The notes under the pieces: generated by a model
Database searches by the model: none
What the model was told of the DNA's origin: nothing
Seen by the model: only the letters and a program-made list of their open reading frames with translations
Program-made: the position numbers and the translations under genes
NCBI GenBank assembly: GCA_028685275.1
Contig: JAQUEG010000001.1
Location: 1 to 18,638, forward strand
From: Bacilli bacterium
Lineage (GTDB): Bacteria > Bacillota_I > Bacilli_A > RF39 > UBA660
Direction: 5' to 3'
Length of the DNA: 18,638 nt
Shown here: piece by piece, positions 7,303 through 15,001 of the stretch
Position numbering within the stretch: the first letter of the stretch is position 1
Layout: each line of letters starts with the position of its first letter

Positions 7303-8589
7303 TTAAAACATATTTTTTCTTAGAACCGCTAATATTAGTGGTTCTTTTTTGATAGGTTGAAGTTCAATCGTAAAAGCCGATAATATTTTTTTAAGGTCAA
7401 TACCTAGTTTATTTACATATACTTTAGCAATAACATCATCTATTTGAACATAATCATTAATTTTTTTCGTTAATACTATTCCTACTCCATAATCAATATC
7501 ATCTTCTTTTTGTTTACGGCCAGCCCCTAAATCGACACATACTTTACCAAGCGTTAAAGCATCAATATTAGTTATATAACCTTTATTATTTGATCTTATT
7601 TCAATAACTTGAGAAGCAATATTAATATCATCTATATCACCATTCTGATAAGTAACCATTTCTTTAAATTTATCGAAAGCACATCCTGAATGTAAATTAT
7701 TAATTACTAATTGTTTGGCTTCTTCTAAAGTTATACTTTTACCCAAACTAACCATTTCCGTTGCTAAAGCAATACATAATTCACCTAAATCTGTATCAAT
7801 ATTACCTTTTAAAATATTAATAGTTTCCTCTATTTCTAAACCATTACCAATATTATTACCTAATGGATAATCCATATTAGAAATAACAACTACTACTTCT
7901 TTCTTAAAATAATTGCCAATCTTAATCATTAAATTAGCTAATACTTGGGCTTCTTCTTTATTATTAATTAAAGCACCCTTTCCGACTTTAACATCTAGTA
8001 CTATTTTGTCTGCTCCCGTAGCAATTTTTTTACTCATAATACTAGCGGCAATTAAAGGAATTGAACTAACCGTACCAGTTACATCCCTTAAAGCATAAAT
8101 TTTTTTATCAGCTGGTACTAAATTATGACTAGTAGTAGTAATAACTGCCCCAATCCTTTGAACTTGTTTAATAAATTCCTCATTGCTTAAATTAACATTA
8201 AACCCTTTAATTGCTTCTAATTTATCAATGGTACCACCAGTATGCCCTAATCCCCTACCACTCATTTTTGCTACCTTAACACCACAACTAGCAACTAATG
8301 GTACAACTACTAACGTTGTTTTATCACCAACCCCACCAGTTGAATGCTTATCAACTTTTATACCATCAATTTGATTTAAATCTAAGATATCACTATTATC
8401 TAACATCGTTAAAGTTAAATTAATCGTTTCTGCTTCAGTCATCCCATTTATACAAATAGCCATTAATAACGAACTCATTTGGTAATCCTTAATTTCATTA
8501 GTTAAAAAACCATTAATAACATATACAAGTTCTTCTTTACTTAATTCTTGTTTTAATCTTTTTTTATTTATTATTTCAATAATATTCAT
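7303..8589 (-). CDS. pdp: pyrimidine-nucleoside phosphorylase
   Basis: This cytoplasmic enzyme splits uridine, thymidine or deoxyuridine with phosphate into the free base and (deoxy)ribose 1-phosphate, for pyrimidine salvage. The 428-aa length is normal for the family. KHSTGGVGDK (81-90) is the phosphate-binding stretch, and SGRGLGHTGGTIDKLE (110-125) is the thymidine/pyrimidine phosphorylase signature. Arg168, Ser183 and Lys187 match the base-binding residues. As I recall, Lys at position 108 rather than Met marks the broad-specificity Pdp type rather than DeoA. The ATG at 8589 fits family N-termini (MNIIEIINKKR) and has AAAGGG upstream; an in-frame ATG at 8628 would add 13 basic residues. 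The gene follows the 908-aa gene by 82 bases and may be co-transcribed with it. No deoxynucleoside operon partners are nearby. Confidence 0.95.
   Translation of the reverse strand: MNIIEIINKKRLKQELSKEELVYVINGFLTNEIKDYQMSSLLMAICINGMTEAETINLTLTMLDNSDILDLNQIDGIKVDKHSTGGVGDKTTLVVVPLVASCGVKVAKMSGRGLGHTGGTIDKLEAIKGFNVNLSNEEFIKQVQRIGAVITTTSHNLVPADKKIYALRDVTGTVSSIPLIAASIMSKKIATGADKIVLDVKVGKGALINNKEEAQVLANLMIKIGNYFKKEVVVVISNMDYPLGNNIGNGLEIEETINILKGNIDTDLGELCIALATEMVSLGKSITLEEAKQLVINNLHSGCAFDKFKEMVTYQNGDIDDINIASQVIEIRSNNKGYITNIDALTLGKVCVDLGAGRKQKEDDIDYGVGIVLTKKINDYVQIDDVIAKVYVNKLGIDLKKILSAFTIELQPIKKEPLILAVLRKNMF
7322..7350 (+). terminator. vanY terminator inside the 3' coding end of pdp
   Basis: AGAACCGCTAA and TTAGTGGTTCT form an 11-bp stem (one G-T pair) with a two-base TA centre, followed by a run of T to 7350. 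This is a classical intrinsic terminator for vanY. It lies wholly within the last codons of the convergent pdp gene. On the minus strand there is no T-run after the stem. Confidence 0.85.
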
Positions 8590-8671
8590 ACTCGTTCCCT
8601 TTCTTTTTATTTTTAATAATTTTTTCATACTTTTTCACCAAAATAATGATTTATCACTGTTAATTAAAGAT

Positions 8672-11398
8672 TCAAACTTTTTCGTTGTTATTCCTCCCTT
8701 TCCTGTTATCAATCATTTCTAATTTATTATCATATAAATAATCTTCTAGTAATTTAATACTATTATCTAATTTACAATTTATTATATTTGAAGTTTTATC
8801 CATAGCAACCGACGTATTACTTAAACGCTCATATAAATTATTATAAATTGAAGTAAAAATTTCTAGTAAAATAGGTTTGTTTATTTCATAATCATTAATT
8901 TTTATAAAATTTTTAAAATCAATCATTGCTTTTAATAAATATTGGTAACCTAATGTTTTCAAACTCGGTTCATCACAATCATAAGAAGATAATACTTCCC
9001 AGTCTGATAATTTAATAGTTAATTGTGAAGGTAATGATTTTAAATTATCATCATTAATTATAATCATTAATCGTTGTTTTATTAATTTAGTATAAAAGGT
9101 TATATTCTTCTTAATTAAAGAATACTCCATTAATAAATTATCATCACTTCTTAATAATTCTTTATCAACATGAAATTGTCTTAACTTTTCCGACCATATA
9201 TTACTTTCATATATTAATTCTACAATATCCTTTCGCGTTCCATCATCATTATACTCCTTTTTTAAAATTGGATACATATTTAAATATTTTTGCCGTTTTG
9301 TAAGACTTAAATCTTGCCAATAACAATTAAAAATACTATCTAAATCATCAATCTCCCCATCATTTGAAATAATTCGCGTTTTATTATCTTTAATTTTTAT
9401 GTCTTCTTTTAATTTTTCAGTATATTCATAAATCAAAAATTCAGCTATATCAGGTGCCACTTCCTTTAAATATTTAATAGTATCAATAACAGAAGCACAT
9501 CGAGCATCACTTTCATAACTAAAATATTGATAATTTCGGTATATTTGTGACATTGATAAACCAAGTTTTTGCTCCCTATCTTTAAACCGTCCGGTCAATA
9601 AATAATCTTTAAGCATCCACAAGATTTGAATATTATTATCATTAATTCTAAAGTCATTAATTTTTATAACATGCCTTTTTTCATGATTAATAGTAATTAA
9701 CACTTCAATATTATTAATCATCTGAGATTTTATATATTCTTGATTTAATTTAATATAATTCCCACTATATTCTCCCTGTTCATTTTCATTAAAACAAATA
9801 GTAGGAAGACAACGGCAAATACAATTTATACCCGCTTGATTAGTTAAATATTCCATATATTTTTCTAAAATATAATACATCGTTTTAATTTCCAACTGTT
9901 TAGAACGATATTCTTTTGATAATAAGCCCCTCATAATTATATCAATATTTTCATTAAAAAAAGATAATTTATCATCAAGAATTTCCGCTATACTAATACT
10001 ATTAATTAAATCAAGATTAATTTCTTTATTTTTAATCATTTGTTGCATTAATTCTATATATTTATTATTTAATATAGCTACCAAATCATTACTATCCAAA
10101 TTTAAATCAGTTAAATTATATTGATTATATTTAGAATTTAATTCAGGAGCAGTAAGAATATTAATAATTACTTCTTTACTTAAATTGGAAGTTCCTAAAA
10201 TAAAAGCATAATCAAAAATATTAAGTTTATTAATAATGTGTTCATTTAATAAAATTTTACTGATAAGTTGTTCATTTTTAATACTAATTATAAACAATAA
10301 AATTTGCGTTTTTGTTATAATATCTGGATGATTACACCACGTTTGTTTGAATAACACTTCTTTAATTTTTTCTTCTTTAACCCCAATCATCGCTCCTAGA
10401 ATTACTTTTTGAAAATAAGGATCCGTGATTAAATCAAAATCAATTTTATCAATTAATATTTTAATATCCTGTATTTCCATATTGCTAAAAATATTAATAT
10501 AATAATTTTCAGTTAAATATCGAAAAGCACTTGGGCATGAAATAATTAAATCTATTTTTAATAATGAATTACTAATCGAGTTAAAAATTTCTTTTACATA
10601 CCAAAAATCTAGTTTAATTAACTTAGGATTAGCTAATATTTTAGTTTTTTCTAAATCAGATAATGAAAAAATAACCTTATTTAATAGTTTATATAAATCG
10701 TTTTTATGAATATTAAATTGATTCATATTACAAATATGTTTAATATTTTTATCGTTATTTATTACTAATTTAAGTACTTCAATGTTACTCTCAACATATT
10801 TTAAATCGACTCTTTCAATATCTATACTATTAAATAAAACCGAATTATTAATTATAACATCTTCAAATTGTTTACTACCATTAACAAGTAATTGAAATAC
10901 AATTCCTTGATCAGTAGTAATATCAACATAATTAATTAATTTCTTTATATTAAGATCATTAAGTTCTTGATAAACATTATTATAAATTTCATTTCGTTGA
11001 AGATTATTATCTATATTAAACAATTCTTTAACAGTAGTAAATAATTCTTGATTATTTTTTACAAAGTCAGTTGTTCCTTTTTTTATAGCAACCATTAACG
11101 AACTAGCATAGATAATAGTAATATCATTTTGGAAATTAGGTATAATAACCTTTTCAATAAAACTTTTAATAATAACCTCTAATTCCTGTTCATAGCCATT
11201 TGGATTATATATTTTGTTGCTTAAAAATGAATCAATTATTTGAAAATATCGCGCTTTAATAGATTCTTGACTAATATGATTAATATTTTTAATATAATCT
11301 AATATTATATCGACCCATTTTTCATTATCATACATTATTTCTTTCTTTTCTTCATCAATAATTTCATAACTCGCTTTTGCTTTATTAACTTCTTTCAT
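8672..11398 (-). CDS. 908-aa protein of unknown function with HExxH metallopeptidase-like motif
   Basis: I do not recognise the family. The product is large, AT-rich in coding and mostly helical, with no signal peptide or membrane segment. The N-terminal 500 residues are isoleucine- and asparagine-rich helices that look repeat-like (for example LLVNGSKQFEDVIINNSVLF and LKLVINNDKNIKHICN), in the style of helical-repeat solenoids. A cysteine cluster, CICRCLPTIC (526-535), precedes GEYSGNYIKLNQEYI and then VLITINHEKRHVI, in which HEKRH (572-576) fits the HExxH zinc motif. YESDA (628-632) lies 53 residues later and could supply a third ligand, Glu629. This order, strand then HExxH then ExDA, is typical of zincin-like peptidases, but the assignment is inference. 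The start has GGAG eight bases before the ATG. It is divergent from the small XRE regulator at 11520, which may control it. Confidence 0.85.
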   Translation of the reverse strand: MKEVNKAKASYEIIDEEKKEIMYDNEKWVDIILDYIKNINHISQESIKARYFQIIDSFLSNKIYNPNGYEQELEVIIKSFIEKVIIPNFQNDITIIYASSLMVAIKKGTTDFVKNNQELFTTVKELFNIDNNLQRNEIYNNVYQELNDLNIKKLINYVDITTDQGIVFQLLVNGSKQFEDVIINNSVLFNSIDIERVDLKYVESNIEVLKLVINNDKNIKHICNMNQFNIHKNDLYKLLNKVIFSLSDLEKTKILANPKLIKLDFWYVKEIFNSISNSLLKIDLIISCPSAFRYLTENYYINIFSNMEIQDIKILIDKIDFDLITDPYFQKVILGAMIGVKEEKIKEVLFKQTWCNHPDIITKTQILLFIISIKNEQLISKILLNEHIINKLNIFDYAFILGTSNLSKEVIINILTAPELNSKYNQYNLTDLNLDSNDLVAILNNKYIELMQQMIKNKEINLDLINSISIAEILDDKLSFFNENIDIIMRGLLSKEYRSKQLEIKTMYYILEKYMEYLTNQAGINCICRCLPTICFNENEQGEYSGNYIKLNQEYIKSQMINNIEVLITINHEKRHVIKINDFRINDNNIQILWMLKDYLLTGRFKDREQKLGLSMSQIYRNYQYFSYESDARCASVIDTIKYLKEVAPDIAEFLIYEYTEKLKEDIKIKDNKTRIISNDGEIDDLDSIFNCYWQDLSLTKRQKYLNMYPILKKEYNDDGTRKDIVELIYESNIWSEKLRQFHVDKELLRSDDNLLMEYSLIKKNITFYTKLIKQRLMIIINDDNLKSLPSQLTIKLSDWEVLSSYDCDEPSLKTLGYQYLLKAMIDFKNFIKINDYEINKPILLEIFTSIYNNLYERLSNTSVAMDKTSNIINCKLDNSIKLLEDYLYDNKLEMIDNRKGRNNNEKV

Positions 11399-11421
11399 TT
11401 AATTCACTCCATCATATTACC

Positions 11422-11450
11422 ATTATACAATAATTAAACAAATGATAAAA
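11422..11450 (-). promoter_or_regulatory. probable promoter of the 908-aa gene
   Basis: A perfect TATAAT lies on the minus strand at 11422-11427. A weak -35 (TTTTAT, 11445-11450) is 17 bases upstream and touches the first operator-like repeat at 11447-11464. The distance to the ATG at 11398 is about 24 bases. Confidence 0.45.
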
Positions 11451-11479
11451 GGTAATTATTACTTAAAGGTATTGCCTTT
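11447..11479. promoter_or_regulatory. two adjacent operator-like inverted repeats
   Basis: AAAAGGTAATTATTACTT (11447-11464) and AAAGGTATTGCCTTT (11465-11479) abut each other. Each begins with AAAGGTA and each is an imperfect palindrome. They lie between the divergent promoters; the second contains the -35 box of the XRE gene. Repeated operators next to a small XRE regulator are the usual layout of an autoregulated switch. Confidence 0.55.
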
Positions 11480-11501
11480 TTATAGTAAAAAGTTATATAA
11501 T
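11472..11501 (+). promoter_or_regulatory. promoter of the XRE regulator
   Basis: TTGCCT (11472-11477) and TATAAT (11496-11501) are separated by 18 bases. The -35 is inside an operator-like palindrome. A strong ribosome site, AGGGGAG (11508-11514), follows five bases before the ATG. Confidence 0.6.
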
Positions 11502-11519
11502 TAATTTAGGGGAGATAAT

Positions 11520-11726
11520 ATGTCATCATTAAAACAATTACGACTAAGCGCTGGTTATACACATCAAGATATGGCTAATAAACTGAATATCAGCAAAACT
11601 TTCTATTGGCAAATAGAAAGTAAGAAAAGAAGGCTTTCATACCAAATGGCAATTAATATTGCTTATATATTTGGGAAGAAACCAGATGAAATCTTTTATC
11701 GAGATTACAAAAACAAGGAATTTTAA
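11520..11726 (+). CDS. small XRE/Cro-family helix-turn-helix regulator
   Basis: The 68-aa product is one HTH_3 domain with little else: LKQLRLSAGYTHQDMANKLNIS (4-25), the turn and recognition helix SKTFYWQIESKKRRLS (25-40), and MAINIAYIFGKKPDEIF (43-59), with the KPDEIF element typical of this family. It has no sensor domain and probably binds DNA as a dimer. It is the only plus-strand gene between 7301 and the right edge and is divergent from the 908-aa gene, with paired operator-like repeats between them, so autoregulation and control of that gene are likely but inferred. Phage Cro/CI relatives are similar, but no phage genes adjoin. Its stop codon is in the loop of its own terminator. Confidence 0.9.
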   Translation: MSSLKQLRLSAGYTHQDMANKLNISKTFYWQIESKKRRLSYQMAINIAYIFGKKPDEIFYRDYKNKEF

Positions 11727-11741
11727 TTTTCCTTGTTTTTT
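11709..11741 (+). terminator. terminator overlapping the end of the XRE gene
   Basis: AAAAACAAGGAA (11709-11720) pairs perfectly with TTCCTTGTTTTT (11729-11740), giving a 12-bp stem with an 8-base loop that contains the TAA stop. The right arm runs into a T-run. The left arm is coding sequence for the C-terminal residues KNKE. Confidence 0.85.
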
Positions 11742-11785
11742 GTTCCGATCTCCATTACATATTTTAAATTTTATAATATTAACAG

Positions 11786-12685
11786 TTATAAAATTTTTTT
11801 ATTCTTTTCCTCATAACACATACCGCCTTCTTTAAACATATCTTCATCTTTTGGTACTTTAACCAGAAAATCAAATAAAACTTCTTTTAATAAATTATTT
11901 TCTATTTCAAATGAACCCTTTGCATATTTACTATCATTTTTAACTTCAGTTATACCTCGTAATTCATTCGCCATTAAATAATTACATATTTTAGGAATAA
12001 AATAATTTACAATTGCTTGTTCATTTTTAAAAGTTACTTCAATCATTAATGCATGCCCTAAATCTCTAACCATAATTAAAATTCTATCATTTAAACTTAA
12101 AATATCTACTCTAGTATCTTTTATCGGAAAAGATTTAAATATTTCATAAGCAGCATCATTTCTTTTTCCATACAAATGAATTGAATTATACTCATTTTCA
12201 CCTATTGATTCAATTTCTGGCATTTTTTGATAAATCTCTTCATTATTAATAATCGAAGCATGCAAAAAATGTAAGTATTCATTTATTGAAACTGGTTCTA
12301 AAACATTATCCCCCCGATATAAATAATAGCCAATGAAACTTTTATTTACTGAATCAATAAAATTTTTACGCATATCAGAAATGTTTTTTTGATAAACTTT
12401 TTTTAAACCTATTACACTATTCTGAACATTTATAAATTCTTCTCTATAATTAGTAAATCTTTTCTTTAAAGCAATAATATATTTTTCATCATATTCAAAA
12501 ATTAATAAAATCTTTAATAAATAACTTTCTATTATATCTAATGTTTTAAATAATTTATTTCCATACTCAATTAACGATTCTTGATTATATGCATATTCAT
12601 CCTTAAAAGCCAAATCATACATTAAATTTTTTATTTTCATATTATAATTGAAAAAAAGTTCAATATTTTTTAAATTTTCTTCCAT
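11786..12685 (-). CDS. 299-aa protein of unknown function
   Basis: I do not recognise the family. No signal peptide or clear membrane segment is visible. The first 130 residues are largely helical and charged (a coiled-coil-like stretch around 65-115). The rest alternates helix and strand, with segments such as RVDILSLNDRILIMVRDLGHALMIEV (about residues 192-217) suggesting a small mixed fold, and a charged tail ending EEKNKKIL. No catalytic motif stands out. It starts with ATG at 12685 after GGTGAT and probably has its own promoter at 12705-12710, directly behind the ssb terminator. It is not obviously linked in function to ssb or suf. Confidence 0.78.
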   Translation of the reverse strand: MEENLKNIELFFNYNMKIKNLMYDLAFKDEYAYNQESLIEYGNKLFKTLDIIESYLLKILLIFEYDEKYIIALKKRFTNYREEFINVQNSVIGLKKVYQKNISDMRKNFIDSVNKSFIGYYLYRGDNVLEPVSINEYLHFLHASIINNEEIYQKMPEIESIGENEYNSIHLYGKRNDAAYEIFKSFPIKDTRVDILSLNDRILIMVRDLGHALMIEVTFKNEQAIVNYFIPKICNYLMANELRGITEVKNDSKYAKGSFEIENNLLKEVLFDFLVKVPKDEDMFKEGGMCYEEKNKKIL

Positions 12686-12704
12686 CTTATCACCAACTAA
12701 ACAT

Positions 12705-12733
12705 ATTATACCATATTGAATTGATATTAATAA
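12705..12733 (-). promoter_or_regulatory. probable promoter of the 299-aa gene
   Basis: On the minus strand TATAAT (12705-12710) is preceded by TGG, giving an extended -10. The -35 17 bases upstream (TTATTA, 12728-12733) is weak. Transcription would start about 13 bases before the ATG, so the leader is very short. Confidence 0.5.
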
Positions 12734-12752
12734 ACAAGGACTATTCCTTGTT
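12733..12752 (-). terminator. ssb terminator with stop codon in the loop
   Basis: On the minus strand AACAAGGA and TCCTTGTT form a perfect 8-bp stem with a four-base loop that contains most of the TAG stop. TTTATTAAT follows, a modest U-tract. On the plus strand the stem is followed by TTTTG, so it may work in both directions. The arms match those of the XRE terminator at 11709-11741. Confidence 0.65.
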
Positions 12753-13070
12753 TTTTGTTGATAAAAAAGTTACTTTTTCAGCTACAACCTCCGTTACATA
12801 TTTTCGTTTTTCTTCTCCTTGCTCATAACTTCTAGTTTGAACCCGTCCTTTAACTCCTAATAAATCTCCTTTTTTACAATATTCCACCGTATTTTCCGCA
12901 ATACCCATCCATAATGTACAATCAATAAAATCAGTATCATATTCCCCTTTGCCATTCTTATAAGATCGAGGAACAGCAATTGTAATATTAGTTACTTTTT
13001 TCCCACTTTCGGTTTCTCTTAATTCTGGATTACGTACTAACCGCCCAACAATAACAATTTGATTTAACAT
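12741..13070 (-). CDS. ssb: single-stranded DNA-binding protein, short form without acidic tail
   Basis: It binds single-stranded DNA through an OB fold. LNQIVIVGRLVRNPELRETESGKKV opens the protein, followed by FIDCTLWMGIAENTVEYCKKGDLLGVKGRVQTR (about 48-80) and a last strand KYVTEVVAEKVTFL. The 109-aa chain ends just after the fold at STKNKE. It lacks the flexible linker and the acidic DDDIPF-like tip that recruits replication and repair proteins in standard SSB. B. subtilis SsbB, the competence-associated paralogue, is similarly short, so this may be an SsbB-like second copy. The start has a strong GGAGGAGGA site. It stands alone, without rpsF or rpsR, in its own transcription unit. Confidence 0.92.
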   Translation of the reverse strand: MLNQIVIVGRLVRNPELRETESGKKVTNITIAVPRSYKNGKGEYDTDFIDCTLWMGIAENTVEYCKKGDLLGVKGRVQTRSYEQGEEKRKYVTEVVAEKVTFLSTKNKE

Positions 13071-13091
13071 ATTTATCCTCCTCCCAAAAAC

Positions 13092-13120
13092 ATAATAAAC
13101 ATAATTAATAAATTAAGCAA
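13092..13120 (-). promoter_or_regulatory. ssb promoter
   Basis: TTGCTT (13115-13120) and TATTAT (13092-13097) on the minus strand are separated by 17 bases and lie about 22 bases before the ssb ATG, directly after the suf terminator. Confidence 0.6.
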
Positions 13121-13123
13121 ATA

Positions 13124-13161
13124 ACAAAAAAAATATATTTATCAAAACTAATAAATATATT
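13124..13161 (-). terminator. suf operon terminator
   Basis: On the minus strand AATATATTTAT (13151-13161) pairs perfectly with ATAAATATATT (13132-13142) across an 8-base loop and runs into TTTTTTT. It lies 41 bases after the sufB stop and has a pure A/T stem. Confidence 0.8.
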
Positions 13162-13201
13162 CTCACTTTTATATAATCTAATTATTTTATTCATAATTTA
13201 T

Positions 13202-14539
13202 TTATAAACAATACTCTTTTTTTTGTAATAATTTATTTAATTCTACTGCATATTCCATTGGTAATTCTTTTCTAAATACATCAATAAAACCTAAAATAAT
13301 AAGTTCAGTGGCTTGCTCCATTGTAAGACCACGACTCATTAAATAAAATAATTGTTCTTGACTAATTTTAGAAACAGTAGCTTCGTGTTCTAAAACTGAT
13401 GATTGATTAGCTAAAATATTAGTTGGGATGGCATCGCTTTTTGATTGTTCATCTAAAATAACAGTATCACATTTAACACTACTATAACTATTAGTAGCTG
13501 CTTCTGTTATTTTAACTAAACCACGATAACTAGCATTACCACCATTACGCGCAATTGATTTAGCCATAATATTGCTTTTAGTATATGGTGCGAGATGAAT
13601 CATTTTGGCTCCTGTATCTTGAATTTGATTTTGATCAGCCACCGAAATTGTTACACAATTCCCTCTAGCGCCTTTACCCTTTAAAATTACGGCTGGATAT
13701 TTCATATTAACTTTAGACCCAATATTACCATCAATCCATTCCATTAACCCATTTTCTTCGACAATTGCACGTTTAGTTACTAAATTATAAATATTTGATG
13801 CCCAATTTTGAATCGTAGTATAGCGGCAACGAGCATTTTTACCAACATATATTTCAACTACTGCTGCATGTAAAGAATCAGTTGTATAAGTCGGTGCTGT
13901 ACATCCTTCAATATAATCCAATTCAGCATCATCATCAACCACAATAATTGTTCGTTCAAATTGACCCATATCTTTAGTGTTAATCCGAAAATAACTTTGT
14001 AATGGACGATCTAATTTTACACCTGGTGGTACATAAATAAAAGTCCCGCCACTCCATACACAGCCATTTAAACTAGTAAATTTATTTTCATCATATTTAA
14101 CTAATTGACTAAAATATTTACGAAATAATTTTGGATATTTTTTTAATGCCGTATCCGTATCAACAAAAATAACACCCTTTTTATCTAAATAAGATAACAT
14201 ATTGTGATATATTACTTCACTTTCATATTGTGTTGATACACCACCTAAATACTCTTTTTCTGCTTTTTGAATACCAATATCAGCAAATGTTTTACGAACT
14301 TTATTAGGTACTTCATCCCAATCAGCATGAACCTTATCATCTATTCTTTTATAATAAGTAAGTCGACCAAAATCAATATCTAAATAAGGACCAAAATCAG
14401 GCATCGGACTATTAATAAAAGCATAATATGATTTTACACGAAAATCAGTCATCCATTTTGGCTCCTGTTTAATTTGTGATATTTTCAAAATAATTTCTTC
14501 ATTTAACCCTTTGGGCGTTTCATATGTTAATTTTGTCAC
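13202..14539 (-). CDS. sufB: Fe-S cluster assembly scaffold SufB
   Basis: SufB, with SufC and SufD, forms the SufBC2D scaffold on which Fe-S clusters are built in the cytoplasm. The beta-helix core contains YLGGVSTQYESEVIYHNM, GCVWSGGTFIYVPPGVKL and GLVKITEAATNSYSSVKCD. The cysteine in KCDTVIL and the His-Glu pair in LEHEATVSKIS are spaced 29 residues apart, Cys to Glu. They correspond to E. coli Cys405, His433 and Glu434, the cluster-assembly residues. The C-terminus carries QLFYLMSRGLTMEQATELIILGFI and LPMEYAVELN. I prefer the GTG at 14539, which has AGGTGA about six bases upstream, over an in-frame GTG at 14548 that begins within that site. The resulting 445 aa is about 20 residues shorter at the N-terminus than B. 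subtilis SufB. It is the last gene of the operon, 34 bases after sufU, and a terminator follows. Confidence 0.96.
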   Translation of the reverse strand: MTKLTYETPKGLNEEIILKISQIKQEPKWMTDFRVKSYYAFINSPMPDFGPYLDIDFGRLTYYKRIDDKVHADWDEVPNKVRKTFADIGIQKAEKEYLGGVSTQYESEVIYHNMLSYLDKKGVIFVDTDTALKKYPKLFRKYFSQLVKYDENKFTSLNGCVWSGGTFIYVPPGVKLDRPLQSYFRINTKDMGQFERTIIVVDDDAELDYIEGCTAPTYTTDSLHAAVVEIYVGKNARCRYTTIQNWASNIYNLVTKRAIVEENGLMEWIDGNIGSKVNMKYPAVILKGKGARGNCVTISVADQNQIQDTGAKMIHLAPYTKSNIMAKSIARNGGNASYRGLVKITEAATNSYSSVKCDTVILDEQSKSDAIPTNILANQSSVLEHEATVSKISQEQLFYLMSRGLTMEQATELIILGFIDVFRKELPMEYAVELNKLLQKKEYCL

Positions 14540-14573
14540 TAATCTCACCTACATCAATTATAATAGTATAAAC

Positions 14574-14993
14574 TTATTTTTCTTTTAATACTTTTTTTAA
14601 ACCTCGCCATGGTAACAAAGCACACTTCTTACGATTTGGTTGCTTATATATATCATTATAAACAATAGCTTCATCAATTATATCGGCATTATATATTTCT
14701 TCATTAATCATTTTTTCATATTCTTTTAATATTTGTAAAGTTTCTTCAATGGTTTTCCCTAATAACATTTTAATCATAATGGAAGTGGCTGAAGTTGAAA
14801 TAGCACAAGCTTCCCCATCAAAACGAATATCACTAATAACATTATCTTCAATTTTAACCATTAAATCAATATTATCAATACATGATTCATTATTAACATT
14901 AACTTTTATATAACTATCATCATTAACTAATCCTTTATGCAAAGGATTATAATAATGATCTAGAATAATATTTCTTTTTAAATCATCATTCAT
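14574..14993 (-). CDS. sufU: zinc-dependent sulfurtransferase SufU
   Basis: SufU accepts persulfide sulfur from SufS and passes it to the SufBCD scaffold. The zinc ligands of the family are all visible: Cys38 and Asp40 (NESCID), Cys63 (GEACAISTSATS) and Cys124 (KKCALLPW). The usual motif is CGD; here it is CID. The 139-aa length and position beside sufS distinguish it from housekeeping IscU. Its ATG follows AGGTGAG by three bases; eight bases separate it from the sufS stop, and that stop overlaps the ribosome site, so translation is coupled. Confidence 0.95.
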   Translation of the reverse strand: MNDDLKRNIILDHYYNPLHKGLVNDDSYIKVNVNNESCIDNIDLMVKIEDNVISDIRFDGEACAISTSATSIMIKMLLGKTIEETLQILKEYEKMINEEIYNADIIDEAIVYNDIYKQPNRKKCALLPWRGLKKVLKEK

Positions 14994-15001
14994 ATTCTCA
15001 C

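Noticed and set aside
8672..8674. TGA read as Trp (Mycoplasma-type code)
   Set aside because: TGG encodes conserved Trp in SufB and SufS, no conserved gene has an internal TGA, and TGA ends sufD and the 908-aa gene at sensible places.
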